From Hysterangium stoloniferum (Eukaryota; Basidiomycota; Agaricomycetes; Hysterangiales; Hysterangiaceae), in contig WHVD01000139.1 of assembly GCA_015178975.1 (NCBI GenBank), positions 62,001 through 126,000 of the forward strand: a DNA stretch of 64,000 nucleotides. The letters are read 5' to 3'. The notes beneath the pieces were generated by a model. The model had not been told where the DNA came from. It made no database searches and saw only the letters and a program-made list of their open reading frames with translations. Shown here one piece after another: positions 1-12,480 of this stretch. The position numbers and the translations under genes are program-made. Each line of letters begins with the position of its first letter. Position 1 is the stretch's first letter.

Positions 1-1842
1 AATTACGCAACTAAGGTATGTCACTTCTCATTAGATGCAGTATAAGTGAAATGAACTTCTTCCTTTGCATACCGTGTTCAGTGTTGCAATCATACTGTAG
101 ACACTGGTATTGGTGTAACCAGATTGCCAAAGTGGTTCACGATTCCACTATCAACTTGTAGTCAATTAAATAGCTACTCTCAAAATGTCAGAAACACAAA
201 CAGGATCTGCATTGCCTGAAAATCGCTGCTCTTGCCCTATATAAGAAAGTAGCTTAGCAGTACGTCACCACCACAAGCAATGACATCCCCACCATAATAC
301 ACAATCGGAATGCTATATTATTGGTGAAATTGAGTAGACATTACTAAATAAAAAAAAGGCAATATGAATGACGCACCCGTCAGTCATAAAAGTGAACACC
401 AGTGCATTACTAATACTTGCTTTTAGCAGACGGTAACATTAAAGTTTCATGTCAACTTACTACATGCTCTGAATATCGACTGAGATGTTTGCCCAGCGGG
501 GAATATCCTGTAGTGACACATTAACTTGGTGATATCCTGTAAGAAAATGTTTACCTGGTTCTCGAGAAAATTCCCAAGCACTGATAAATCCTAGGAGGTA
601 CCATCCAGCGGAGCTCATGTCTCTGAACCACGACTACTTACCTGATACTGTTCTTTGGACTGCTGCATGATTTGCACCAAACCAGTAATATTTTGAGGGC
701 CAGGTAATGCGAACGCTTGTACAAGTGCATCATATATCGGATAATTAAGAACCGAGTCGAGAGCTTGAGATCCCTGATACGAGGCGGCTTCGTTGACATC
801 TTTGCCGAAAACTTCACCCATACAGAAGACACCGGCACTTGCACAAATTGGCATCCAAAAATCAAGAGGTGCATGTCTTTGACAAGTGGCGTATTAAACG
901 AAGCGGACAGGGTCTAATCCATGACACGTACTTAGCAGCTGTGGACATTTGAATGAGTACTACGAGTGATGAAAAAAGTAGAACCTCTTGCCATCAAGAC
1001 GCAGACCATCAATCGAAAACTCTTGAACGAAGCCTTTGATCCAACTTTGATACCCCTGGATGACTGAAGGGTTTTCTGTGTCCACATCTGGCAAAGGTAC
1101 CACAATGTCCCCTAACCAACAATGCATCTCACTCGTCCGATTACCCCAATCTATGGGACAATATGAATGATATTGGGAGGCATCCTGAGCATACCAACAG
1201 TGTTGAGATCAAGGCAGAGAGTGCAGGATACTTGACAAATATTGGGCCTGCTCACCTTGAAGAAATAGTCGGAATAATTCGGAGTTAGAGACGTTGCCAT
1301 GACATTGTTGAGCACCAGGTCGACCATAAGATACATGCCACGACGATGGAGTTCTGCAGAGAGTGCTTTGAGATCGTCAGCAGTTCCAAAGTGTGGGTTG
1401 AGCTGAGACACGTCTGTGACCCAGTATCCGGTGTACGCATCTCCGTATGGAGTACGAGGACCGTCGTAGTTCTTGTTTACAGGTGAGATCCACACTGGGA
1501 ATAAAACAATACATTTTCATCACGGGCAACGATCGTTATTTCCAAGATATACCTGCGGTAAAGCCAGCATCCTGGATATAGTCAAGGTTTTCGGAAATAG
1601 CATTCCAAGTACCTCCACACCATGTCCGTTTACCAGGATCGCACGTGGAAGGGTCGGCACTTGCAGGCAAGGCGAATCGGTCTGTGAAAAGTCTAAGAGG
1701 GAGGCATGAATGGAGAAAGAAAGAAAGAGAGGTAGTTTGCCTGCGCATACTGGTATATAGAACGCGAACGCCATTGAGCAGCAGTGGCCCCAAGAGCTGG
1801 AGAAATATAGAGGAATAAAAGAGCGACTAACAAGACAAGCAT
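1..1842 (-). CDS. Secreted alpha-amylase, GH13 (3' end beyond window)
   Basis: Cleaves internal alpha-1,4 bonds of starch outside the cell. The chosen start (1842) opens a hydrophobic signal peptide, MLVLLVALLFLYISPALG, followed by TAAQWRSRSIYQ, the usual mature N-terminus of fungal alpha-amylases. Spliced exons then read TDRFA, CGGTWNAISENLDYIQDAG, WISPVNKNYDG, region I DLVLNNV, region II GLRLDAAKH, region III GEVFG, region IV FLENQD and later GQEQRFSGNADP. The nucleophile Asp, acid Glu and third Asp are all present. Two usual His positions differ: Asn in region I and Gln in region IV. About ten exons; the region II junction (near 1010) keeps frame only if a GC..AG intron is used. The gene continues past position 1. 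It is divergent from the sugar transporter at 2095. Family assignment is firm; exact exon ends are inferred by eye. Confidence 0.9.
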
Positions 1843-2094
1843 AGTAAGAAGGCCAATAGGACACTCCGCTGAGCTGACAGGTTTAACGAAGGACGTGAAA
1901 GAAAAGAGCGACGAGGTCCAAAGAGGATAATCTAGATGAATATGAAGACAAGACAACTAAACCGGGTCCCTTTACTACGGCGAGGATCGAAGTCATGACG
2001 ATTGCAGAAGTCGCCTGATCTGACATGTGGGAAGACATCATGTGGCTGAATGTCAATGAATATGTTACATTACTGTCACACATCATGTCACCTC
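1843..2094. promoter_or_regulatory. Shared divergent promoter of amylase and hexose transporter
   Basis: Only 252 bp separate the two start codons, so both promoters and 5' leaders must lie here or overlap the genes. A CCAAT pentamer sits at about 1852-1856 on the plus strand, very close to the amylase start. I see no clear TATA box and no convincing CreA/Mig1-type site. The regulatory role is inferred from geometry alone. Confidence 0.45.
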
Positions 2095-4092
2095 ATGGCT
2101 CAGCCGTCCGTAACACTCTCCTCACAAGGATGGCAAACAGCTATCTGGATGCTCGCAACCAGTCTTCAATATGGATGGTAGTTGATGCTTTCTACTATCA
2201 ATGTTTAATATAGTCAATCTCAAATAAACTTCAAAGGCACATATCTGCTCTCAACCAGATACAAGCAGCTCTCACTTGTCGTCCTCCTCATAAAGCAGCA
2301 CTCACCTCTTTTTTTCCATCGTGCATAAAGATGGATGACTTCCAATTCTCCCTTGTAACTGCTGCATTCACAGGTGTCTTATTCTTCACTTCTTCTTCGA
2401 TACTACTCTGACCTAACCGATTAGTCGGCGGTCTGCTCGGCAGCATTGGTGCAGATCGCTCTATGGATTTATTAGGCAGAAAATCGTCAATCCGCTTGAA
2501 TACGGTGATGATCCTTCTCGGAGCATCTCTTATGACTGTATCAGCGTCCGTGCCCCCCTTGGTAATTGGAAGGTCTATTGATCGCCTTATTCTACTGCAT
2601 CAGCTCAACAATATATCTATAGATTATTTGTTGGTATAGGATCCGGTCTTGGTCTTTGTGTCGTTCCCGCATACCTTTCCGAGATCTCACCTCCTGCTAT
2701 CAAAGGCAGCGTTGGTCAGTCCTATTTTCTTTTGTGTATTCCTCTTATACCCTCACTAGAGAATTCAATTTTTTTATTTTCTAGGCGTTCTCAATCAACT
2801 TGGCATAGTGGTTGGAATTTTACTCACCCAGATATTCGGGATTTTTCTTTCCGCACCAACCCTATGGCGCTTCATACCCCTTATCGCTGCCGCTTTCGCT
2901 CTCGCGCAATTACTTCTCAGTCCCCTAGCTGTCGATTCCCCCGCATGGCTTTCTGTTAAACATCTTCCCGATGCAAAGATTGCCGCAACGCTACTCTGGG
3001 GTGACCAGAACCTTCTCCCTCATGGTCGAAGTATATACTCCCAATTTCCAAGTAAATTACATCTAACTCTCTAGATTTCTCAGCGTCTAGAGAGGTTTCA
3101 CATGAAGAAGAGGGCCTTTTGCCTCACGAGTATATAGTTAATGGGGATAACACGACCACCCCTGCATCTGTCGGATCCATAACAGATTCCCCTACCCGAT
3201 CCACACAACAAGGTTCTCCCACATGGGCACAACTCCTTCGACCGCCTCTACGTCAGCCACTCGTTTTAGTTTGTCTTGGAATGATTGCTCAACAAATATC
3301 TGGTATCTTTCTTTTTCACTGACATTGGTCCCATGGCGTGCTAATTAGAATTGGGTTAAGGCGTGAACGCAGTTTTATATTATAGCAACGATATACTCTC
3401 CCGTGTTCTTCCTGATGCAGCTGCATATGTTTCTCTTGGAATTACGGTTGTAAATGCCATAATGACATTTCCACCTATATATCTCATTGAGGTATAAAAT
3501 TGTGACACGCCTAATCTCATACACTAATAACTTTTTGTTTTATTTCTCGTAGCGCGTTGGCCGTCGTTCGCTCATTACTTGGTCGGCTATGGGTGCTATC
3601 ATCTCTCTATTCGCTGTAGGATACGGAATCAACAATGGCGCTGTCTTTCTGGCCAGTGTCGCGGTTCTCGCGTTTATCGCGTATGCCGTCTATGTCGACT
3701 CGTTACTACTAAAAATTTATATTTTCATTTTTCAGATCCTTCGCAATTGGACTTGGTCCCGTTCCTTATGTGATTATATCCGATGTAACACCCTATCACG
3801 TATGAGTCTCGTCACTGTAATCATTTGCAGTTCTAATATACATATTTAGGCTGTATCGACAGTATCTTCAATTGCGCTCTCTTTAAATTGTAGGGATATC
3901 TTTTGATCGCCCGATAAATTTGTTGACTTTTTTCCCATAGGGATTGCAAACTTCCTTGTCGGCATAGGGTTCCTCCCATTACGCAATTATCTGGCAGGTG
4001 GCGAGGCAGACCGTGAAGGACGTGTATTCTATGTATTTGGGGCCATACTTCTCGTTGTCTATATTTTGTGGGCTAAAGCCTATATGAGCTAA
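2095..4092 (+). CDS. MFS hexose transporter, vacuolar VPS73/YBR241C type
   Basis: A major facilitator of the sugar porter family (Sugar_tr), expected to move hexose across a membrane, probably that of the vacuole by analogy with yeast VPS73/YBR241C. Splicing exon 1 (2095-2177) to 2237 gives LQYGWHISALNQIQAALTC, matching the FGYHxxxLNxIQ start of this clade. Later exons carry GADRSMDLLGRKS (the RD-x-GRR-type loop), RLFVGIGSGLGL, PAYLSEISPP and a second-half ERVGRRS. The acidic loop between helices 6 and 7 (about 3060-3230) is Ser/Thr rich. The last exon ends in VYILWAKAYMS. About nine exons. It is transcribed away from the amylase. Substrate and membrane are inferred; the family is clear. Confidence 0.88.
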
Positions 4093-4511
4093 TATTTCAA
4101 GTGCAGAGGGGGCGGCCGTGTGATAGCAGCCATGCCCCAATGTTTGAATACCCACATTGTAGGAGTTTCTAGGTCACAACAGTGTTTGATTTTCAGAATA
4201 TGTTCAAAAGTTTTACCTCTCTGTGTGAAGTGCTTAGACTCATTGACTCATTCACCACCACACGAATTTTCAGAATTTGTAGTAGTCGTGTTGCAAAATG
4301 ACTGTTCCCAACTAGTGACTAGACTCATTCACCGGGACCGCTTTTCATCAAATGTCCCGAAAAGACGGTCTAATGTGACTCCGCTTAATTTAGCCGTGGA
4401 TGATCACAGCTTTTGGGAACGCACATCAATTCTCATCAATCCCATAAATTACCTTGAGATACATCGCTCACCATAAATCGCCTTGTCAGACAAACCCATC
4501 GTGCTGTGCGC
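4093..4511. other. Intergenic, transporter to RNA cyclase
   Basis: Contains the 3' flank of the transporter and the promoter of the cyclase. A 118-codon open frame crosses it but has no recognisable motif or codon pattern, so I do not call a gene. No repeats or RNA genes seen. Confidence 0.5.
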
Positions 4512-5796
4512 ATGCCTAAACCCATACATATCGACGGCAGTACTCTCGAGGGCGGTGGACAAATCTTGCGTAACGCGATTGCCTTCTCAGTCCTCCTTTC
4601 CAAACCAATCTCTATCTCAAAGATCCGCCATAATCGCTCAAAGCCTGGTCTCAAGGCGCAACATGCGTCAGGTGAGATTAGGTTATGCTGCACGCACGGA
4701 TAACCTAACTATGTCCATCTAGGTCTCGAGCTAGCAGCCCACCTGTGCAATGCTGAGACAGAGGGAATTTATCAAAATTCTAAATCCCTCACATTTTCAC
4801 CCAAGCTTCCCAAACTTGGCCAATATACCGCAGACACGGGCACGGCGGGATCGACCATGCTCCTCCTCCAAATATCTCTTCCCTGTCTCTGCTTCTTTCC
4901 TCGCCGTACAAAAGACTCAGTTTCCGCAGAATTTTCAAGCCTTACTCTCAAGGGTGGCACTAATGCAATTTCTGCCCCCCAAGTGGACTATACAGCACGT
5001 GTGTTCCTCCCCTTCATCCAGCGCTTTTTCCGGCTTGCGCCGCAGCTCCAAATCAAGAAGCGCGGATACTATCCCCGCGGTGGCGGCGAGGTAGTTGTTG
5101 CTGTGCCCCGCTCACGCGGTCCCTTATGTCCTCTCAACCTAACTACTCGAGGTGCCGTTACCTCTGTCAAGGGAAAGGCATTTGTCGCTGGTGCCCTCCC
5201 CATACGAATCGCCACAGCCATGGCCGATGCTGCTAAGGCGAAAATCATTGCGTCGGATATTGATGAGTCCATCGTGAACATTGAGGTTGTCCAGGAGAGC
5301 GCGAAAGATGCTGTTGGCAACGGCTCGGGAATCATCCTTTGGGCGGAAACAACAGAAGGCTGTATTATCGGGGGCAGCGCCATTGGCGAGAAAGGAACTG
5401 ACGCCACAAAGACTGGTAAGGAAGCGGCAAAGGAACTAGTTTCCAACCTCGCCCATGGAGGCTGTGTGGATGAATATTTACAGGTTCGTATTTGGACAAT
5501 TTCATAAGCGTGAACGTGAACTCTTACGGTTTCACTGCATTATCAGGATCAAGTTATCATATTCATGGCTCTAGCAAATGGAACATCGACGTTGGCAACG
5601 GGCCCCTTGACATTGCACACAAAGTTAGCGAAATCACATAGCTTCCACGTTAAATACTGAGATGAATTCACACAGAACGGCAATATGGCTGGCAGAGGAG
5701 CTCACTGAGGCAAGATTCATCACAAAGAAAGAGCATGAAACGGGACGTATGATAATTTCATGTGAAGGAATCGGTTTGGAGCTTAGTTCGGAATAA
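4512..5796 (+). CDS. RTCA: RNA 3'-terminal phosphate cyclase
   Basis: Converts an RNA 3'-phosphate to a 2',3'-cyclic phosphate with ATP, through a covalent AMP-enzyme step. The start at 4512 gives [20 protein letters not shown], the family N-terminus. Further matches are [35 protein letters not shown], the central insert domain, and after splicing [12 protein letters not shown] followed by [13 protein letters not shown]. The His in LTLHT sits at the catalytic adenylation position, which separates this enzyme from the catalytically dead ribosome-biogenesis paralogue RCL1. Four exons, ending GIGLELSSE. The product is near 370 residues, the usual family length. Its stop lies only 63 bp from the stop of the convergent CDC50 gene. 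Confidence 0.93.
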
Positions 5797-5859
5797 TAAT
5801 GCAGAGGATTAAATAAATTAAATTACAACATACACCGTTCCAAACTGGGCATAGTACCT

Positions 5860-7305
5860 CTACCGTGGGGCTCCTGGCTGGTTCCATGATAGAAGGTTCA
5901 TGTCTCCAAGTCGCCTGTGAATAGCGAGTAGATAAGATAAACTGCTAAAAACTCTCCACTTTTACTCACCTGGGTTTAATGAGATGGCGAATAGTCCCAA
6001 TGGTGGCGAGCAGAACAAACAGTCCAGAGGCGCCAACATAGGCCCAACCGAGGAAAGCGTTCTTACCACCAGTCCAAGCTATAGTAGATATAACTATGGA
6101 CTTGGTACCTCCGAACTCAGTGACGGGATAGCCTGATATTGGTCACCTTCAGTGCCTTCTATGGTGAAGTGTTTGGTCAGACTCACGCAGTTCGACAGAT
6201 ATGTTATATCTTCCTTTCACCATATCAGTCGAATCATTTCTGCCCCACAGTTTGCTGAAAGTAGGCAGTCCAGCCGTGCGCATCCAGTTTTGGAAATGCT
6301 CATCGCTGCTCAAATCAGGAACCACCGACGTATTTGCATAACCGTCGGGAAATCTGTCATGCCAATTGGGAGGGGGAACTAGCTCCGACAAATTGTTCCC
6401 AGGTACGGCGGCATATTTCTTTTTCTCGCCTGGCCATGCAATACCTTGTGATGTGAAGTTGTAGAATGCAGCCTCACCACCTCCGGAAAGATTAAGGTTG
6501 ATGGGACTTGCAATGGTATCTAATACGGTGGTTCAGCAAAACTGGCGAATTTATTACTCCTAAAACTACATTACCGTTGAATTGAGAGTTTGCGATAAGT
6601 CCGCAAGGGTATATTATCTTGTCACCCGTGGATGCCAGCGGCTTGCAAGTGCTACTGTCAAGCGTGCTCTTGCTGACAGCCTTACCTTTCAACTGATCAG
6701 TATTGAAACTTTGTACATAGCGACGGTGATTTTGAAAGAAATTCGTAAGCTTGTAATAGATGAAAACAGGGTGCTGTAGATCTGCAGGGACGTCAAACTG
6801 GATGACGCAGGTAGGCGTGCCCGTGCTGTTATCGAACAACCATTGTGGAGATGTTATCGGCACCTTGGAATCTGATGAGCGCAATAGATACTCGGAATTG
6901 GGCAAATCCGAGAAATCGGATCCCTGATTCTCGCAATTTGTGTATGGTAGTGTTATTTGAGTGACCTGTAAGATGGTCAGCGCGTGCGATTCGTTGGCTT
7001 ACGACAACACAACGTACTGTGCTATTTCCCCATATTAAAAGCCCCCCAATGGGTGCAAAGAGGATACCGATAATAAAAAGTGTAGGAAGAACCGTCTTCG
7101 GTGTTAAAATGGGCTGCCAGGCCTTCAGTCGTTGCTGCTTGAAAGCGGTGTCTACAAGGCAGCCATTAGCGAAGTTTAGCGCAAGGAAGAGCGACGTACT
7201 TGCTGGTTTTCTCCAACCACCTTTCTGTTTCTTGCCTTCTGAACTATTCTCCCCGTCCCCGTTAGATTCCTCCTGTGAGTTCGTTCGTCGCTTGAAGATA
7301 GCCAT
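5860..7305 (-). CDS. CDC50/LEM3 family, P4-ATPase flippase subunit
   Basis: Non-catalytic beta subunit that escorts P4-ATPases from the ER and takes part in phospholipid flipping. The start at 7305 gives MAIFKRR; an upstream in-frame ATG at 7386 is possible but lacks family similarity. Motifs: [20 protein letters not shown], then the first membrane helix [22 protein letters not shown] Cys-containing, N-glycosylation-rich lumenal domain follows ([61 protein letters not shown]). A second helix lies near [20 protein letters not shown], and the short cytosolic tail ends GAPR. About six exons. It cannot be assigned to CDC50, LEM3 or CRF1 specifically, since basidiomycetes have fewer paralogues than yeast. 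Confidence 0.93.
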
Positions 7306-7587
7306 GGCAAGACTGGTAGCTGTGCGGCTTCTTACATCATGGCTGTGACAGGCGCGCGTGCCCATCCCCTTATAACCGCAGTCCATTTACATAACAAATC
7401 GCACACCGTGATCTATTACCATACGAAAAATAGTGTCATACTAGTACATGGTCATAAATTGCGTGATAAGTATGTTACGTGCTTTAGAATAATAAATCAC
7501 ATCCAAGGTGTAGGCTAGAAAATTATGGCGTGAATGCCTCCATCAGCGGTGCTAAAAGAAACGTAGTCAGCACGGACAAACTGCCTT

Positions 7588-10500
7588 TCAACTGTGACAT
7601 ACCAATCCAACGATCTGTGGTAGCCACAACATCAACACGGATAGCACAAGGCTCGAAAAAAACCTTTTTGCACTCACCTGCGGCCGTAATCCAGGAAGCC
7701 ATGCCCCTTTCTCCTGTCGCTGAGGTGCATTGCTTAGATGGCCGCGTGCTTGATGCAATCCCATGACATGTATCGCTCCCAGCATGAGCTGTTGCTCTTT
7801 CCGATACCTATGGCGCGCTTCAACGAGGAGACGCTGTGTCGAAGACATTAGTACAACTCGCAAAAGGCACCAAACAGTCACACCTTGGCTCGTAAATTGT
7901 CCTCCTCCAGGATCTTGATTTGGGAACGGAAACTGGCCTCTGCTTCCTCAAAAGTGGACTGCAAGCGATTCATCGACATATCAGATACATCCACGTCAAA
8001 ATACACAGGTAAACAACAAACGGGAAGATTGAATTTCGTCGCTTCCTCTCGTTCCCGGAAAAGCTTATCCTGATTCTTGATAAACTGGAACGCAGTGATC
8101 AGCAAGGTATGATAACATAAGACACTTTGACGTACGGCGCGGGCTTTCAGCAGCTGCTCTTTAGTTGTTTTCAGCTCTTCCTCTGTTCGAACGGCCTTCT
8201 CGTGCATTTCTAGCATGCGAGCCTTTTCTTCTTCTGGAAGATCACGTCCTTTGAGAGAGGCCCGGAGATTACTTGAATAATGTTATACATATATATTGGT
8301 CACAGAAGAATCATACACATACCCATAATCTCGTTCGCGTTCGAGCATTCTTTCTCGTTGACCAATACCATCACTTTGCAGATTGACCTTTTCCAAAAGT
8401 AGAGCGTTCACTTGTTCCAGTTGCATCTTGTTCTTGTCAGAGAGATCGCGGATTTGTTTTCGCAGTTTCTCTGTTTCAGATTCAAGACCAAGTTTGTCCT
8501 CGTTCACCGACTCGCGTAAAGTCGCTAGGATCTCTAGTTGATCTTTATTGACTAGATTTACTGTGACTGATATGAGCCTGCGTCACATATATATAGCAAA
8601 TATGTCCTTACAGTCGGACTTTGCGATCGTCAATTCCTTGCTTTGACTTTCGAATTTGACCTCTAATTCTGTATGCTCCTTCTTTAAGGAATCTAGCGCT
8701 TCGACAGTTTCGTTTAAGCGTTGGCGCAAAGCAATGGCGGTCTCAGCTCTGTGTTCGCTTATTAGCATCATCCCAAGGCAAAGCAAAATAACAGAACGAA
8801 CCCATCACCCAGGGTTTTGCCTTCCCGGATCTCCTCCAGATCATTTTGCAAGACAAGCTTCTCTCTATGTGCAGCCAGATAGTCCGCTTCATAACGCGCC
8901 TTCATCCTATTTGCATCTTCTAGGAGATTTTCAAGGATTAGCACCCTGCTTGAATCTGCTTGATTGGTCTTGGCGGCCTCCAAATCCCTCTTGAGCTGGC
9001 GTACTTGCAACTTCAAATCGGTCATTGTAGTTCCGGTGAGGGCATCATCCAATTCACCGCCTAGTCCTTGTCCATCGGCAAGGTCGTCATTTTCTCCTAG
9101 TAGTTCAGCTTCGGTCATTTCCCTATGTTTCACTGCATCTCCACTTCCTACGACCGATGATGTAGATGTTGCTCTGGGCCGGCGAGTTGAGGTGAGTTCG
9201 AGTTCACGAACGCGCTCCTGGTAGAGCTCCAAAGCCTCAGAGTCTTTGGCACGTTCTTCGGCAGCGATACGTAACCTAGTTCGCGCTTGCTCGAGTTCAA
9301 ATTTAAGAGCGTCCATCTCCTTGGTTCGATTTGAATTTTTCGCTTCCAGGTCTGAAATTTGAGTCTTATACGACTCCATAAGAGGCCGGAAAGCCGCCAC
9401 TTTCCGATACTCCTCTTCTAGCGCTGCATTTTTGTCAACTAGGGAGGCATTTTGTTCTTCAAGAGCCTGTGCTGGAAATTAGGTCTAATCAGCACGTATG
9501 AGTGTTTAAATAGTACCTTGATACTCCGTCGCAAATCTGCACTCTCTTCAAGTTTCTTCTTATACTTTTCCATCACATTTTCCGTCTTCTGTAGTTTATC
9601 AGCAGCATGCCGATATCTACGACGGCTGTCAGCGAGTGCTACAGCGGCACAAGCGAATACTTACTCGTCTACTTGGTCTTTTAACCGCGCCGCTTGGTCC
9701 GCTTTGACTTGAAGTTCATCTACCTGTGATGATGTTATGAGGTGATATAAAACATTGTTAGAAAAGAATATGTACCTTGCGTGTTAAGTCTGTTACCAAA
9801 ACGGTGTGTTTGTCGAGTTCAGCCTCGGTCATACTTAGATTATCTTCACTCTTTTGTCTATATGCAAAAAAAAAAAAAATTCATGACATCATTCAAAATC
9901 GAAATAACAGAGGTCAGGGATAATGCTTACAATTCTGTCCGTAGACGGTCAATTTCCGCTCTCATGAGCAAGTCCGACTTATCATTTCGGTGACCGTCCT
10001 TGGTTCGCTGTGCATCGCGCAGACGTGCCACCACATCCTCCTTTTCCGAAACGGCATCATCATACGAGGTTTGGAGAATCCGGTGGTCATCAAGTAACTG
10101 TTGATAAACCTTTTCTAACGTCTCCTTCTCGGACAAGATGCGACTCCGTTCTGATTGAATCTGGTAGTAGTGATCATCACTTGGCACGTCAGCATGTAGC
10201 CGGAAGAAAACTGGGGAACAACTCACTCAGTCATGCTACTGTCCCCTGCATGTCTGTCGCTCATTACCGCATTGAATTTCGACATGACCTAGCCACAAAA
10301 ACACAGCCGAAATGAATATCGGTGCACAACTTGTTTGTCTGGATTTACCTGTTCAATGGCTTTCATTAGAATATGCTGCTTTGCCTCGTTAAGCTGTTGT
10401 ATTCTATCGATAACATCCTTATTCTTTTTACTTTGGACGGCTATTGCTATAGTGAGTCGACACAAGATCAAGGTCGCGGCCTCATCATGGCCCTTGGCCA

Positions 10501-10852
10501 CCGCCTGCAAATCCGGAACGTCTAGTGTGCTCGTAGGTTGATGGAGGACGTCCGCGAAATATTGAGTTATGAGACGATATAACCTCTTTAAGGAGGCAAA
10601 GCGTAATACCCAATTATCTGATAGTTGGGCAGATGGACGTGAGGGTTGGCGAAAATAGTCTTGATCACTGGGAATTAAAGTGATTAAGATGATGCTATGA
10701 GTTTTGATCATTGAGACATACACAATGGAGAGTACATCAAAAAGAGCAGCACCGTCACTGAGATCAGCTATTGTGGTAGCAGGCCTGGAGAGAGTGAATG
10801 TTGATAAGAAATCAAAAAAGGCGTCAGCCTCCTCTCTCGTAGCATCCCCCAT
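7588..10852 (-). CDS. Hook-family dynein/endosome adaptor
   Basis: Hook proteins link early endosomes to dynein and kinesin-3 on microtubules in filamentous fungi (HookA in Aspergillus, Hok1 in Ustilago). The N-terminal region, from MGDATREEADAFF through TIADLSDGAALFDVLS, DQDYFR and NWVLRFASLKRLYRL, matches the calponin-like Hook domain, ending near KDVIDRIQQLNEAKQHILMKA. It is followed by about 600 residues of heptad-rich coiled coil in many exons, for example DDLADG-rich and LEAKNSNRTKEMDALKFE stretches. The C-terminus is short: RLLVEARHRYRKEQQLMLGA. The last exon is uncertain. A stop at 7588 is simplest, but a good intron (GTATGT..TTTTAG) could carry it to about 7550. Roughly 800 residues and about 14 exons. 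Confidence 0.88.
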
Positions 10853-11544
10853 GTTAGAGAACCTGTGAGTTTGCAAGATGTTGGATGGCCAAGCTGTTGG
10901 TCGTTAGATATTTAAATTGAAATGTCACGTCGTGTGCGTAACACATGTATATACTTATTTCTTTGATTTGCTCCCGCGGTGCCGGGTGGCAGCGGCATCG
11001 AACCGTTATATTTGTTACACAAATATTCTGAATTCCGCAGAAAGCAGAAAGCAACTACCTTTTGGTGAGGCATGGAAACTAATACCTCGTCCTACTTATG
11101 TATATATACTAAAGGAAGCGAACAATATGCAAATCCACAATTTATGTTACTGTTTGTTAAACTCCTTGTGGTAAAGAAATCGACCTAATCGTTCTGTGCG
11201 ATTATTTCAAGGTGGGTGTTTTTGTTTGGCGGGAAGGGAGGATGGTTGTTTGTACCATCGTTAATCTTCAAAATAACTTGGGCATGGCCGAGGAGCGCAC
11301 TTGCTATGTACACAATCAGCAAAGCACATCGTCCAAATTCATCGGCAGGAAGCACAGCCACAAAATCCTTTCAGAGCTTTGGAAATAAACGCAAGTTTTT
11401 CACCGAATCATTTCATTAAATGCGATTCGTATACATAAGTCCATACATGGGTCGTCGACACGCGTTCGTCTATATAAGCAGGTCTACAGCACACGTGGTA
11501 TCTGGTATCACCATGTCCTTGCCGCGACCTTTTGAGAGTCCCCA
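10853..11544. other. Intergenic, Hook promoter and cupredoxin 3' flank
   Basis: A-T rich sequence with no protein family signal on either strand. It must hold the Hook promoter on the minus strand and the 3' flank of the cupredoxin gene. No repeats or RNA genes recognised. Confidence 0.5.
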
Positions 11545-12480
11545 CTACGAAGAGGTAAACATGAAGCTGATGATGGCTACCATCACGGCGCCTCCACCAA
11601 TGACGAGACTCTGAGCTCCGCTTGCTTTCGCAGCGGGGGCTGTCGCGACAGCACCGACACCTGACGAAGCAGGGCTGCCCGTTTGCTGAAAAACTATTTT
11701 GAACACTGGCGTCGAACAACATAACGAAGGGAACGTACCGATGGTTCGCTACTAACGAGTGCCTTGGCGGCGGCCACAAAGGCAGTAGTGTTATCTTGAC
11801 TTGGGGCATTAATGGTGCTAGAGACGCATTCAATTAGATGAATTGATAGGAGACACATCAACTTACAATACCATTCCCATCCCGCAGTGTGGAAGTGGGG
11901 TAGTTTGCTGTGATAATCTCAAAATAAAGTAAAGAATGTAGCGTAGTATCTTACTTCACAATAGACGTAAATGGCTATACAAACCGTTCATGAGTATATG
12001 CACGTTGGACCGACGGTAGACGTAATACGTACGGCTGGTGGCAGTGATGGCCAGGGTGAAATTGGTGTTTGCTGCCATGAGACCACTGTTGAAACCACCC
12101 TGCAGCGGAGAGCATGGGGCAGCGAAGGAACTCTGAGTGACGGAGTGCACGTTGCTGATTTGGAATGGTTGATTGATGGGTAGTGAATGCGTGGAGTGCA
12201 TGGGAACATACCTCACAAACTGGAAGACTACAACGTCGCCTACGCTGGCATTAACAGCCGAGGGGGTAAATAAAAGCCCACCCTGGCCGACCGAAACCTA
12301 AGAAGATTCAGCAAAAAGTAAATATTTTGAGAGTTGAATTGCTCCCACTGTAAGTTGCCCCCCAGCAGCAGCTGAAGGTGCAGCAGCGGCAGATGTAGTA
12401 GCAGGACTGCCTCCATACCCATAGTCTTGGCCAGAAACGAGGGAGGGAACGAGAAGGGCGAATAAGAAGAGGGGATGCAT
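11545..12480 (-). CDS. Secreted GPI-anchored cupredoxin (serine-rich protein)
   Basis: Basidiomycete extracellular plastocyanin-like protein. The start at 12480 gives a signal peptide, MHPLFLFALLVPSLVSG, then an Ala/Ser-rich spacer. The cupredoxin fold follows: VNASVGDVVVFQFVS, NVHSVTQSSFAAPC, LQGGFNSG, IYVYCEQTTPLPHCGMGMVF and TINAPSQDNTTAFVAAAKAL. The His of HSVTQ, the Cys of VYCE, the His of PHC and the following Met are spaced like type-1 copper ligands. The tail, AKASGAQSLVIGGGAVMVAI and on to FTSS, is a typical GPI-anchor signal. Six to seven exons. Physiological role unknown; such proteins are often abundant at the cell wall. Copper binding is inferred from ligands, not shown. Confidence 0.85.

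Noticed and set aside
4120..4476. 118-codon open frame between transporter and cyclase
   Set aside because: No motif, no family pattern and no splice context; composition looks like non-coding sequence.
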